Shown piece after piece: positions 45,631-54,575 of a stretch of 64,000 bases of DNA. The position numbers were made by a program, and so were the translations under genes. The stretch's first letter is position 1; every line of letters begins with the position of its first letter. This stretch comes from Bacteroidota bacterium. GTDB lineage: Bacteria; Bacteroidota; Bacteroidia; Sphingobacteriales; Sphingobacteriaceae. The DNA is taken from NCBI GenBank assembly GCA_023427985.1, contig JAEYZM010000008.1:1-64000 (forward strand), read 5' to 3'. The notes beneath the pieces are model-generated. The model was not told the DNA's origin and did not search any database. It was given only the letters and a program-made list of their open reading frames with translations.

Positions 45631-45984
45631 TTACTTCGTTGAATCTGCTGCTGCAGGTACTGCTGCTGGACTTGCACTAGGTGCTGGATTCGCAGCCGGT
45701 GCTGGTGTAGCACTGTTATCAATAATCTCTTGTAATTCCGATTGGTCTGGAGTATTTGCTCCACCTTCAGGCTTGAACATATTGATTGTCAAACATAAAA
45801 CCAATAATGCGATTGCCAAAGTCCAAGTTGCTTTCTCTAAAAAATCGGTCGTTTTTTTAACTCCCATGATTTGGTTCGATGAAGCAAAATTAGATGCCAA
45901 TCCTCCACCTTTAGGATTTTGAACCAATACTACTAATACTAATAAAACGCAGATAATGAGCGCTAAAATGATTAAAAATGTCAT
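45631..45984 (-). CDS. secG: Preprotein translocase subunit SecG
   Basis: A 117-residue protein. Two hydrophobic helices (about residues 3-22 and 52-73) enclose VLVQNPKGGGLASNFASSNQIMGVKKTTDFLEKATW, the conserved SecG loop. The C-terminal tail is a long Ala/Pro stretch (about residues 93-115), typical of Bacteroidota SecG. It forms part of the SecYEG protein-export channel. It follows the acidic TPR-type gene by five bases and ends at a terminator. Confidence 0.93.
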   Translation of the reverse strand: MTFLIILALIICVLLVLVVLVQNPKGGGLASNFASSNQIMGVKKTTDFLEKATWTLAIALLVLCLTINMFKPEGGANTPDQSELQEIIDNSATPAPAANPAPSASPAAVPAAADSTK

Positions 45985-45989
45985 CGTAC

Positions 45990-46976
45990 TTAATTTATTT
46001 CTTTCTTAATTTCTTCTATCAGGGACGCAAAGTAAGTCTTTTTTTCGGGATATTTCAAACTTAATTTTTCATAAGCCGCAATCGCTTTGGAATATAGCTT
46101 CTGTTTTGCAAAAATCTGAGCCAAGGTCTCACTCACCGGAACCCCTCCGTCATCTGCACTTTTCTTAGCCTTATTCTCCGTGTTAATTGGGACCTCATCT
46201 TTGTTTACTTTGATCACAACCGGATGGTCCGACTTTATAAATTGATCAATGATATCGCCTTTCTCATCAGTTGAAGTTTTTGACTGATGCTCCTCATGTA
46301 CTTTTAATAAATATCCCTCACTAAATACATTCCCAACAATTAGTTCCCCCAACTCATCTGCCAATAATGGCTTGATTTCTTCCGATGTATCTAGTCTAAT
46401 AATTGGCCTCTTCTCCGATGCTCTTTGTTCTACATGCTCTTGATTAGGACTCGTTTTCTTTAACCAATCTGTAAAACTCAACACGCTGTTTTCAATTACT
46501 TCCTCTTCTATTTCAATCGGCTCATCAATTTCTTCCAGTTCCTCAGACTCAATTACAATTTCTTCTTGCACTTCCTCTGGAATATTATTTTCAATCTCAT
46601 CCTTTTCTACACTTATTTCTTGTGATGGAATTTCTTCTTCTACTTGTTCAACTACAGGAGCAATAATTTCCACTTCCTCCACTACATCGGCATTCGAAAT
46701 TTCTTCTACAATAGTTGCAGGTCGATGTGTTAGCGCTTCGGAAACGTTTATATGAATTAAATGATAAAGTGCTTTTCTGTCGGGGGTGTAAATTGCCGCC
46801 CATTTTATAGCTCTATCGTACTGATTGTTTTCTGTAATTTTCAAGGCCTTTGCACGCAACATGTGAAAACTAGCACAATACGGAAACAACTCTACCATTG
46901 CATCGATCTCCTTTAAAGATGAAGCATTGAGCGTGTTGGGTTGTTCAATAAAATTGTAAAAGTTTTCTTTTTTCAT
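45990..46976 (-). CDS. Acidic protein with TPR-like ends, unknown function
   Basis: A 328-residue protein. The N-terminal 90 residues are helical (FPYCASFHMLRAKALK and IKWAAIYTPDRKALYHLI). A very acidic low-complexity middle, mainly E, I and V, spans about residues 90-175. The final 60 residues hold a TPR-like segment (LAQIFAKQKLYSKAIAAYEKLSLKYPEKKTYFASLI). The architecture is recurrent in Bacteroidota in this position between lptE and secG. I do not recognise a named function. It starts one base after lptE. No signal peptide is seen. Confidence 0.75.
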   Translation of the reverse strand: MKKENFYNFIEQPNTLNASSLKEIDAMVELFPYCASFHMLRAKALKITENNQYDRAIKWAAIYTPDRKALYHLIHINVSEALTHRPATIVEEISNADVVEEVEIIAPVVEQVEEEIPSQEISVEKDEIENNIPEEVQEEIVIESEELEEIDEPIEIEEEVIENSVLSFTDWLKKTSPNQEHVEQRASEKRPIIRLDTSEEIKPLLADELGELIVGNVFSEGYLLKVHEEHQSKTSTDEKGDIIDQFIKSDHPVVIKVNKDEVPINTENKAKKSADDGGVPVSETLAQIFAKQKLYSKAIAAYEKLSLKYPEKKTYFASLIEEIKKEIN

Positions 46977-46977
46977 A

Positions 46978-47484
46978 TTACCAGTTTACAAATGCTTTAT
47001 TGAAAATATCGTCAATCAATTGTGTATTAATTGTACGTATTAATTCTTGTTCAATTTGCGCTAAGTTTGTTGTGCCCGGATAATCGGCATAACGTGTAAA
47101 AACTTGTTCGAAATTTTTGCTTTCGTCTTTGTTATTTCTATAAAATATTTTAACGGAAATTGTTAATCTGTTTTGCGAGGCAAATTCATTCCCCTGTAAT
47201 GCAATAGGCTTTATACTATACTCTACAACATTCCCTTCAAATTCCACATCGGCAGTTCCTCTAACCAATGCTAATCCGGTTTGACTTACAATTCTATCTT
47301 TGAGAGATTCGGTTAAGGACTGACTTAAAGTGGGTACAACTAGAGGAGCATTGTTTTCAATGTATGCCACTGAAACCGTTTTTGTATCGGGTGTGATAGA
47401 AGCACCACTGAAAGAATATATTTTACAGGCCGATAAAAATACGGCGATTGAAATGAACAAAAATGCTTGTAGTCTAACCATCAT
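46978..47484 (-). CDS. lptE: LptE family lipoprotein
   Basis: A 168-residue outer-membrane lipoprotein. The signal ends in the lipobox LSAC (Cys at about residue 20). KIYSFSGASITPDTKTVSVAYIENNA and the TEFEGNVVEYSIKP-type block are LptE-like, and the end has LAQIEQELIRTINTQLIDDIFNKAF. LptE plugs the LptD barrel that inserts lipopolysaccharide. It lies between the sigma-54 activator (20-base gap) and the acidic protein (one-base gap), a conserved neighbourhood in this phylum. Confidence 0.85.
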   Translation of the reverse strand: MMVRLQAFLFISIAVFLSACKIYSFSGASITPDTKTVSVAYIENNAPLVVPTLSQSLTESLKDRIVSQTGLALVRGTADVEFEGNVVEYSIKPIALQGNEFASQNRLTISVKIFYRNNKDESKNFEQVFTRYADYPGTTNLAQIEQELIRTINTQLIDDIFNKAFVNW

Positions 47485-47504
47485 TTATTTACTAAGATAA
47501 AAAA

Positions 47505-48779
47505 TTAGAGGTTTAAATCGTATTCTTTTATTTTTCTGTACAATGTACGTTCAGAAATTCCCAACTCTTGCGCAGCATATTTGCGTTTGCCTTTATGCTT
47601 TTTCAAGGCTTTACGAATTAAATCAATTTCTTTCTCCTCTAATGATAGTGTTTCTTCTACTTCTTCAACGATTGGATTGTCCAATTTATAATTATTTGGA
47701 TTTACAAAATTAGTATTTGGATACGTTGGCTGACTAATGTTTACTGGTATTTGCAAGGTGTTGCCATTCTCATCTAAGGCGTGAACATCTTGATATAGCT
47801 TGTTAATTAATCCAGTATTATTCGATAAATATTCGTTCGTATTTTCCGAATGCTGCAGCAAGTCTACTACAACTTTCTTTAAATCCATGAGATCTTTTTT
47901 CATGTCGAATAAGACCTTATACAGAATGTCTCTTTCTGAAAACTCTGATTCGTTGTTATTGGCACCAAGCCTTACTGGTAGTTCGGTAATGGGTTGTTCA
48001 AAAGGCAAATACTTTAATAATGAATTTGCATCCAACTCTTTCTTGTCGTTTTCCAACACCGATATTTGCTCGGCAATATTTTTTAACTGACGCACATTTC
48101 CTGGCCATTTATAATTTTCCAATATCGCTTTAGCATCATCGTTCAGTTGAACAATTGGACTTCTGTATTTAACCGAAAAATCTGAAATAAATTTTCTAAA
48201 CAACAAATAAATATCTTCTTTTCTCTCTCGTAGACTTGGCACTTTAAGTGGAACTGTGTTCAATCTGTAATACAAATCTTCTCTGAATTTTCCCCTTTGT
48301 ACTGCTTCATAAACATTAACATTTGTAGCAGCAATTATTCGAACATTTGTTTTCTGAACTTTAGAAGATCCTACTCTCAAATACTCCCCCGATTCTAATA
48401 CACGTAGAAGTCTAGCTTGAGTTCCTAATGGCAATTCTGCTACTTCATCTAAAAATATGGTGCCGCCATTTACAACTTCAAAATAACCTTTTCTTGCTTC
48501 GTGAGCTCCAGTAAAAGAACCCTTCTCGTGTCCAAATAATTCTGAATCGATAGTGCCTTCTGGAATAGCACCACAATTTACAGCTATAAAGGGACCATGC
48601 TTGCGAGCACTAAGTTGATGAATAATTTGAGAAAACACTTCCTTACCACTACCGCTTTCTCCAGTGATTAATACCGATATATCAGTAGGTGCAACTTGTC
48701 TTGCAATATCTATAGCTCTATTAAGCAATGCTGAATTGCCAATAATGCTGAATCTATTTTTAATTTCTTGTAAATCCAT
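47505..48779 (-). CDS. Sigma-54-dependent transcriptional activator without receiver domain
   Basis: A 424-residue activator. It begins almost directly with the AAA+ domain: Walker A GESGSGKE (residues 40-47), the sigma-54 contact loop GSFTGA (87-92) and Walker B region GGTIFLDE (105-112). No N-terminal receiver, PAS or GAF domain is present. After the AAA+ core there is a low-complexity linker of about 130 residues, and then a Fis-type helix-turn-helix (KRKYAAQELGISERTLYRKI) at the C-terminus. It would open sigma-54 promoters, possibly the one upstream of groS. How its activity is controlled is not visible. Confidence 0.93.
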   Translation of the reverse strand: MDLQEIKNRFSIIGNSALLNRAIDIARQVAPTDISVLITGESGSGKEVFSQIIHQLSARKHGPFIAVNCGAIPEGTIDSELFGHEKGSFTGAHEARKGYFEVVNGGTIFLDEVAELPLGTQARLLRVLESGEYLRVGSSKVQKTNVRIIAATNVNVYEAVQRGKFREDLYYRLNTVPLKVPSLRERKEDIYLLFRKFISDFSVKYRSPIVQLNDDAKAILENYKWPGNVRQLKNIAEQISVLENDKKELDANSLLKYLPFEQPITELPVRLGANNNESEFSERDILYKVLFDMKKDLMDLKKVVVDLLQHSENTNEYLSNNTGLINKLYQDVHALDENGNTLQIPVNISQPTYPNTNFVNPNNYKLDNPIVEEVEETLSLEEKEIDLIRKALKKHKGKRKYAAQELGISERTLYRKIKEYDLNL

Positions 48780-48793
48780 TTTCTTCGAATAAA

Positions 48794-50218
48794 TTATTCG
48801 ATAATTTTTCCTATCAAAGTAGCAGAGGTGCAGCTTTCAGCTAACACATCGACATAATCTCCTTTTTTATACTTTGCATTTACAGGAAAGACTACCACGG
48901 AGTTTTGGTCTGATCTTCCACAGAAGTCTGCATCGGATTTTTTAGAATAACCTTCTATTAAAACTCTTTGAACTTTTCCAATTTGTTGTAGCAATCGTTC
49001 ATGCGAATGTGTTCTTTGTAAGGCAACGATTTCACTTTGTCTACGCGCTTTCACATCTTCTGGAACATCGTCGCTTAATTTTTTTGCAGCGGGTGTTCCT
49101 GGCCTTTCTGAATACATGAACATATAAGCATATTCGTATTTTACGTATTCCATCATGCTCAAGGTATCTTGATGTTCTTCTTCTGTTTCAGAACAAAAGC
49201 CCGTAATGATATCGGTAGAAATAGCACATTCTGGGATGATTCTGCGAATTGCATCAATTCTATCTATATACCATTCTCGAGTATAGGTTCTGTTCATTAG
49301 ATCCAAGATTCTTGAATTTCCCGACTGTACTGGAAGGTGTATGTATTTGCAAATGTTGTCGTGCTTTTTGATTGTATACAAGACTTCATCGGTAATATCT
49401 TTTGGATGTGATGTTGAGAATCGCACTCTTAGTTCAGGACTAACCATTGCAACCATTTCTAATAGCTGTGCGAAGTTGACATTCGTAGTTTTTTCTTCAT
49501 TAGACCATTTGTAGGAGTCTACGTTTTGACCTAATAAAGTAACTTCCTTGAATCCTTGTTCGTACAATGTTTTTGCTTCTTCTAGGATTGACTGTGGGTC
49601 TCTACTTCGTTCTCTTCCTCTTGTAAACGGCACCACACAGAAAGAACACATATTGTCGCAACCTCTCATGATGCTTATATATGCGCTAACCCCATTCGTA
49701 TTTAATCGAATCGGATTGATATCGGCGTACGTTTCTTCTCTTGATAATAAAACATTTACTGCTTTATTTCCATCGTCTACTGATTGAATTAAATTCGGTA
49801 AATCTCTATATGCATCTGGACCAACAACTATGTCAACTAATTTTTCTTCTTCCAAAAATTTAGCTTTCAATCGTTCTGCCATACAACCCAACACGCCTAC
49901 AATCATACCTTTATTTTGTCTTTTTGTAATGGCGAATTCTCTAAGTCTGTTACGAACACGTTGTTCAGCGTTTTCTCTGATAGAGCAAGTATTTATAAAA
50001 ATCACATCGGCATTGGTATGGGTATTAGTAGTTTGAAAACCCATCTCAAGCATTATTGATGCTACAATTTCTGAATCAGCAAAATTCATCTGACAGCCAT
50101 AGCTTTCGATGTAAAGCTTACGAGCATTTGAATTATTCTCCTTATTATCAATCATTAATGCTTCGCCTTGGCGACTTTCATCATGATATTTTTGTGTAAT
50201 TCCCTCTAACATAATCAA
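48794..50218 (-). CDS. miaB: tRNA-2-methylthio-N6-dimethylallyladenosine synthase MiaB
   Basis: A 474-residue radical-SAM methylthiotransferase. The UPF0004 domain has [25 protein letters not shown] and GCMAERLK, whose cysteines hold one cluster. The radical SAM motif is CDNMCSFC (CxxxCxxC) followed by [12 protein letters not shown]. The TRAM domain closes the protein. It adds a methylthio group to i6A37 of tRNAs. Start choices are ATG 50218 or ATG 50212. It is the first gene of the minus-strand run with the sigma-54 activator, 14 bases apart. Confidence 0.96.
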   Translation of the reverse strand: MIMLEGITQKYHDESRQGEALMIDNKENNSNARKLYIESYGCQMNFADSEIVASIMLEMGFQTTNTHTNADVIFINTCSIRENAEQRVRNRLREFAITKRQNKGMIVGVLGCMAERLKAKFLEEEKLVDIVVGPDAYRDLPNLIQSVDDGNKAVNVLLSREETYADINPIRLNTNGVSAYISIMRGCDNMCSFCVVPFTRGRERSRDPQSILEEAKTLYEQGFKEVTLLGQNVDSYKWSNEEKTTNVNFAQLLEMVAMVSPELRVRFSTSHPKDITDEVLYTIKKHDNICKYIHLPVQSGNSRILDLMNRTYTREWYIDRIDAIRRIIPECAISTDIITGFCSETEEEHQDTLSMMEYVKYEYAYMFMYSERPGTPAAKKLSDDVPEDVKARRQSEIVALQRTHSHERLLQQIGKVQRVLIEGYSKKSDADFCGRSDQNSVVVFPVNAKYKKGDYVDVLAESCTSATLIGKIIE

Positions 50219-50228
50219 AATTGGAGCA

Positions 50229-50236
50229 CAAAATTA
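50229..50236 (-). promoter_or_regulatory. Promoter -7 box for miaB
   Basis: The minus strand reads TAATTTTG followed by TGC, an exact TAnnTTTG. The ATG at 50218 lies 10 bases after it. It could drive miaB, the sigma-54 activator, lptE, the acidic protein and secG as one transcript. Confidence 0.55.
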
Positions 50237-50296
50237 TGAAAATTCTGAAAATTTGTCAGCATTTTTATAATATATTAGTGAAAACAATGAATTTGT

Positions 50297-52132
50297 ATGA
50301 AAAGCATTAATTGGGTTAAGTTCTTAATTATTAGCCTCTTATTTGTTTGTGTGCTTTTTATAAGTAGTTCCTTAGTATTGTCTTATTATAAGCCTAGCAT
50401 CAAAAAGGTATTAAGCGTGGGTATAGAAAACAGCACTCAAAAGCTTTATAGGGTAGAATTTGACGACATCGGCATTAACATATTTACGGGGAGCTTGAAT
50501 GTTAAAAATTTGCGACTTGTTCCCAATATTGCAATTTATCAGGATTTAAAAACTAAAAATAAGCAACCTCGATATTTATTTAGTTTGTTTATTCATAAGT
50601 TCAATTTGAGTGGGATCAATCTATATGATTTATTAAAAAATAAAGATTTACAGATAGATGAAATTAGTTTAAACAACCCTGATATAATTTTATTTAATGA
50701 TAAATCAAACAGATTTTCTGCCGATTCAAGTTCGAGTTTAAGACATCCATACGAATGGATAAAAGAAGATTTAAAAAGTTTAAAGGTTGATCAAATTCAT
50801 TTAAAAAATGCCAAACTTGAGTTGATAACCGATAGTTTAGGTAACAAGAAAAGCAACAAACTTTTCTTATCGTATTTTAAAGTAAAGGATCTAAAAATTG
50901 ATTCGAACGCAAAAAATAATTTTAAGAGACCATTCTATTCTGAAGACATTCGCGTATCAATAAAAAATTTTGAAACTCCATTGAAGGATTCTGTAAATAA
51001 ATTAAAGTTTGAAGAAGCAATCTTGAGTACGGCGAGCTCTACAATTGAGCTTTACAACTTAAAAATTATACCGAATGCAAGTGTTGAAGAATTCAAAGCA
51101 TTTAATGGGTATAGAAAAACGAGGATTGATGGATATGTAAAATCCGCTAAATTAAATGGGGTAGATTTCAAAAAGCTATTTTATGATCAAGTGTTGTGGG
51201 GGGATGAAATTAAGCTAGAAAAAGTCCGACTAAATATATCGCAAAATAAGCTTATCGAACTCGACCCAAAAAAGCTGGTGAAATTTCCACCTGAATTACT
51301 ATTTAATATAAAATTCCCTTTTCATTTTGCCGATGTGTATTTATCAAAATCTGAAATCAATTATTCTGAGATAGAAGCGAAATCAAAACACCTTTGGAAT
51401 ATTTCGTTCAATAACTTGAATGCTAACATTAATAATTTTGGAAACGATACGAATGTTTTAAAAAATAACAGCATCGCAAAAGTGAATATAGCCTGTGACT
51501 TTAATGAAAAGGCAAAAACAAACATGAGCTTCACATTTAATTATTTAAATCCTGATATGCCATTTTTTGTTAGAGGTAACATCAGCAATTATGATTTAAA
51601 AAATTTAAATCCAATACTAACGAAATTAAGTAAAATTGAAGTTGCGAATTGCGATTTAAGAAGTCTAAAGTTTAGTATGCAAGGGACTAAGAAATCGATG
51701 ACAGCAAACATTACTATGCTTTACAATAATCTAAGAGTGCGAATTCTGGAATTTAACGCCGATGATAAAAAAGTGAAGCGAAATGCTTGGTATTCTATGT
51801 TAGCAAATACAATATTATTGAATAATGATAACCCACTTAAAGGAGGTAAAACCACACATGCCAGATTTTCTATGGATAGGAAAAACGATCAGAGCTTCTT
51901 TGGATTCGTATGGAAATCATTATTTAAGGGGATAAAAATTAATGTTGGATTAAACGACAAATTGGAGCAAGAAATCAGCTATCGAATTGGTCGATTAAAA
52001 GAGATAAAGAGTTATAGAGAGCAATACAAAGAGGGTCGTAAGGAAAAACGTTTTGAAAGAAGGATTCGGAAAGAAGAGCGAAAAAAATTAAAACAAGCTT
52101 CTTCTCAAATTGTTACTGATGAAAATTCTTAA
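50297..52132 (+). CDS. AsmA-like membrane-anchored protein
   Basis: A 611-residue protein. An N-terminal membrane helix (about residues 8-30) is followed by a long beta-rich periplasmic part with the AsmA/DUF748 flavour: FDDIGINIFTGSLNVKNLRLVP, ISLNNPDIILF and LYNLKIIPNA. A very basic C-terminal tail (about 570-600, many KER) ends it. AsmA-like proteins are proposed to move lipids or affect outer-membrane assembly. The subfamily is not recognised. The glutathione peroxidase gene starts two bases after it, so the two are likely cotranscribed. Confidence 0.68.
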   Translation: MKSINWVKFLIISLLFVCVLFISSSLVLSYYKPSIKKVLSVGIENSTQKLYRVEFDDIGINIFTGSLNVKNLRLVPNIAIYQDLKTKNKQPRYLFSLFIHKFNLSGINLYDLLKNKDLQIDEISLNNPDIILFNDKSNRFSADSSSSLRHPYEWIKEDLKSLKVDQIHLKNAKLELITDSLGNKKSNKLFLSYFKVKDLKIDSNAKNNFKRPFYSEDIRVSIKNFETPLKDSVNKLKFEEAILSTASSTIELYNLKIIPNASVEEFKAFNGYRKTRIDGYVKSAKLNGVDFKKLFYDQVLWGDEIKLEKVRLNISQNKLIELDPKKLVKFPPELLFNIKFPFHFADVYLSKSEINYSEIEAKSKHLWNISFNNLNANINNFGNDTNVLKNNSIAKVNIACDFNEKAKTNMSFTFNYLNPDMPFFVRGNISNYDLKNLNPILTKLSKIEVANCDLRSLKFSMQGTKKSMTANITMLYNNLRVRILEFNADDKKVKRNAWYSMLANTILLNNDNPLKGGKTTHARFSMDRKNDQSFFGFVWKSLFKGIKINVGLNDKLEQEISYRIGRLKEIKSYREQYKEGRKEKRFERRIRKEERKKLKQASSQIVTDENS

Positions 52133-52134
52133 CT

Positions 52135-52704
52135 ATGAAATATTTAACAATTGTACTTATGCTTCTTGGTGGATGTTTTGGTAAAAATGACATTAAGAGT
52201 AAACCTTTAAATAATGATACTATGTCGGGAAATAATAAGTTTTATGACTTTAAAATGAAATCTATTGATGGTGAAATCATTGAATTCAGTAAATATAAAG
52301 GCAAAAAAGTTCTGATAGTAAATACCGCTTCGGAGTGTGGTTATACCAAACAATACAAAGATTTAGAAGAGTTAAATAAAAAATATGGGGATAAGGTGGT
52401 GATATTAGGATTTCCATCAAATAATTTTGGTGGACAAGAACCGGGAAGCAACGAAGAAATTGCAAGTTTTTGCGAAAAAAATTACGGTGTAACATTTCAA
52501 CTTTTTGAAAAAGTAGAGGTACTTGGAAATGAAGCTTGCGATTTATACAAATGGTTATCAACAAAGTCTGAAAACGGTTGGAATAATCAAGCACCTAAAT
52601 GGAATTTCAATAAATATCTAATCGACGAAAACGGACAATTGATTAAATATTTCGCATCTGGAGTCAATCCGATGAGTGAAGAAATTACTTCCTTATTAAA
52701 ATAA
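52135..52704 (+). CDS. Glutathione peroxidase-family lipoprotein
   Basis: A 189-residue thiol peroxidase of the glutathione peroxidase family. The N-terminus resembles a lipoprotein signal (LGGC, Cys at about residue 14). The peroxidatic Cys is in NTASECGYT, the Gln in FPSNNFGGQEPGS and the Trp in KWNFNKYLID, so the catalytic tetrad is present. The first FPCN cysteine of many relatives is Ser here (FPSN), while FCEKNYGVTF keeps a cysteine that can resolve the peroxidatic Cys. It probably uses thioredoxin as reductant. Its last 20 bases overlap the convergent methyltransferase gene. Confidence 0.88.
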   Translation: MKYLTIVLMLLGGCFGKNDIKSKPLNNDTMSGNNKFYDFKMKSIDGEIIEFSKYKGKKVLIVNTASECGYTKQYKDLEELNKKYGDKVVILGFPSNNFGGQEPGSNEEIASFCEKNYGVTFQLFEKVEVLGNEACDLYKWLSTKSENGWNNQAPKWNFNKYLIDENGQLIKYFASGVNPMSEEITSLLK

Positions 52705-53272
52705 CAAATAATTCGCGACCAGCTCTTGGATTAATAGAATTATAACATTTATCAAATGTTTTAATGTTAAATAAAGGGGAGAAATAATCTAAATACTCCT
52801 CTTTATTTCCACCAAATGGAGGTCCTCCTTCGAAATTAGTATCAAATAACAATCCCACTAGCTTACCATTTTTCTTTAATAAAGAGTGCATTTTTTCTGC
52901 ATAATTTTTACGTAGCGAAGGATTAATAGCACAAAAAAATGTTTGTTCTAAAATTAAGTCGTACTTAGAGTCATGTAGAAAAAAATCCTCACAATGTATA
53001 TGTTCCGACGTGAATTGGGGATGTGCATTTTTGAATTTTTCAATCGGAGATTCTGCAAAATCAAGAATGTGTACATTATTAAATCCAATTCGAGATGCAT
53101 ATTCTGCTTCATGTGCATTGCCAGCGCCAGGTATCAAAACTTTATCAGACTTATTAGAATATTGATCCAAATATTCTTTTATGGGTCTGGAAATCATGGA
53201 TATATCCCATCCTGTCTCATTATTTACGTACCTATTATTCCAATATTCAGAATCTAGACTAGAATCGTTCAT
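52685..53272 (-). CDS. SAM-dependent methyltransferase, thiopurine methyltransferase family
   Basis: A 195-residue protein with a Rossmann methyltransferase core: WNNRYVNNETGWD, VLIPGAGNAHEAEY as the glycine-rich SAM motif, HILDFAESPIEKF, and DLILEQTFFCAI. These match the TPMT-type family. The substrate cannot be told and may be a small thiol or chalcogen compound in bacteria. It converges with the peroxidase gene, overlapping it by 20 bases. The divergent DUF1844 gene starts 71 bases away. Confidence 0.85.
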   Translation of the reverse strand: MNDSSLDSEYWNNRYVNNETGWDISMISRPIKEYLDQYSNKSDKVLIPGAGNAHEAEYASRIGFNNVHILDFAESPIEKFKNAHPQFTSEHIHCEDFFLHDSKYDLILEQTFFCAINPSLRKNYAEKMHSLLKKNGKLVGLLFDTNFEGGPPFGGNKEEYLDYFSPLFNIKTFDKCYNSINPRAGRELFVILIRK

Positions 53273-53308
53273 GGGATAAATTTAAACATTCATCTATTGA
53301 TTTTATAT

Positions 53309-53316
53309 TATATTTG
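53309..53316 (+). promoter_or_regulatory. Promoter -7 box for the DUF1844 gene
   Basis: TATATTTG followed by CGC is an exact TAnnTTTG. The ATG at 53344 is 27 bases downstream. A TTG about 18 bases upstream (TCTATTGATT) may be the -33 element. Confidence 0.6.
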
Positions 53317-53343
53317 CGCTCAATAAATTGAATTTGAATAAAT

Positions 53344-53604
53344 ATGAATAAAGAAGAACAATTATTTGCACAGCTTTTGTTTATATTCCATTCATCAGGT
53401 ATGCAAGGCTTAGGAAAAGTCTTAAACCCTGTAACTAATAAGATAGAGAAAAACCTCGAGCAAGCCAAACAGTCTATCGACATGTTGGAAATGTTAAGAG
53501 ATAAAACAAAAGGAAATTTAAGTGAGGAATCAGAGCGAATGTTAACACAATTTTTATCTGATTTACGTTTAAACTATGTTGATGAAGTAAATAACAATTC
53601 ATAA
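53344..53604 (+). CDS. DUF1844 domain protein
   Basis: An 86-residue protein that matches DUF1844 in length and pattern: LFAQLLFIFHSSGMQGLGKVLNP followed by AKQSIDMLEMLRDKTKGNLSEESERML and a terminal LRLNYVDEV. It is all helical, without membrane segments. Its molecular role is unknown. It has its own promoter box and is followed after nine bases by the coiled-coil membrane protein, with which it likely forms a two-gene unit. Confidence 0.85.
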   Translation: MNKEEQLFAQLLFIFHSSGMQGLGKVLNPVTNKIEKNLEQAKQSIDMLEMLRDKTKGNLSEESERMLTQFLSDLRLNYVDEVNNNS

Positions 53605-53613
53605 TTTAATTTT

Positions 53614-54528
53614 ATGGAACAAACACCACAACCTCAGAAGGACACAAAAAAAATTTACATATTACTTGCAGTAATAGTATTGTTAATTGGTACAAATATC
53701 TTTTTGTGGCTACAGAAAGACAAATCAGATAATACTGTTCAACAGACTGTAAATGAAAAAATAAAATTACAAGAGCAGCTGAATGAGTTGGAAATTGAAC
53801 TTAGCGAGGCAACAGCAAATGCCGATTCGATGAGTGCGAGTCTTATTGCTAAAGACGAAGAATTAAAAGCTAAAGTTTCACAATTACAATCGGCATTACG
53901 CAGAGGAAATATGACCGCTGCTGAACTTGAACGTGCAAGAAATGAAATAGATCAATTGAGATACTACATAAAAAAATATCAAGATGAAATAGTTTCATTA
54001 AAGAAAGAGAACGAACTTCTTGCATCTGAAAATACAGGTCTTAAGAAAACTGTTGAATCTGAACAACAAAAATCAAATGAATTGTTAAATCAAAACATAA
54101 GCTTATCAAATAAAGTTGCCGTTGCCTCAATGTTGAAAACAACTTCAATCAATGCTTCTGGTGTTAGATACCGATCTAATGGTAAAGAAGTTGAAACAGA
54201 TCGAGTTAAAACTTTGGAGAAAATAAAAGTTAGTTTTAATGTTGCCGATAATCAGGTTGCGCCTAAAGGTCCTCGTGATTTTTATTTGCGTATCATTAAT
54301 CCAGAAGGTAAAGCAGAAGTAGTAACAGACGCAAGTGATTCTAAATTTACTGCAGACGGTAATGAGCTTCAGTATTCAGCTAAAGCGAATTTTAATTTTG
54401 ACAATAAATCTGGGGAGACTTATACCATTTATTGGAAAAAATCTTCAAGTATAAATCCAGGTGTTTATACGGTTACAATTTACTCAGACGGTACTGCAAT
54501 AGGTACAACGAATATAACACTCAAATAG
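53614..54528 (+). CDS. Coiled-coil membrane-anchored protein of unknown function
   Basis: A 304-residue protein with a short basic N-terminus (TPQPQKDTKKIY) and one membrane helix (about residues 14-33). A long coiled coil runs to about residue 165 (KIKLQEQLNELEIELSEA, LERARNEIDQLRYYIKKY). A C-terminal beta-rich domain of about 125 residues contains GPRDFYLRIINPEGKAE and TYTIYWKKSS. The topology suggests a periplasmic domain held away from the membrane by the coiled coil. I do not recognise a family. A hairpin terminator follows. Confidence 0.7.
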   Translation: MEQTPQPQKDTKKIYILLAVIVLLIGTNIFLWLQKDKSDNTVQQTVNEKIKLQEQLNELEIELSEATANADSMSASLIAKDEELKAKVSQLQSALRRGNMTAAELERARNEIDQLRYYIKKYQDEIVSLKKENELLASENTGLKKTVESEQQKSNELLNQNISLSNKVAVASMLKTTSINASGVRYRSNGKEVETDRVKTLEKIKVSFNVADNQVAPKGPRDFYLRIINPEGKAEVVTDASDSKFTADGNELQYSAKANFNFDNKSGETYTIYWKKSSSINPGVYTVTIYSDGTAIGTTNITLK

Positions 54529-54544
54529 TAAATTCATTTTTAAT

Positions 54545-54571
54545 AAAAGCCTCGATTTGTTCGGGGCTTTT
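54545..54571 (+). terminator. Hairpin terminator after the coiled-coil protein gene
   Basis: Bases 54545-54555 (AAAAGCCTCGA) pair with 54561-54571 (one T-G pair) around the loop TTTGT, and a T run follows. It lies 16 bases after the stop at 54528 and just before the end of the convergent barrel gene at 54576, so it could serve both. Confidence 0.85.
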
Positions 54572-54575
54572 TTAT

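Noticed and set aside
52685..52704. Overlap of peroxidase and methyltransferase genes as a sign of a wrong stop
   Set aside because: Both C-termini are complete by family length, and a 20-base convergent overlap is common in compact genomes.
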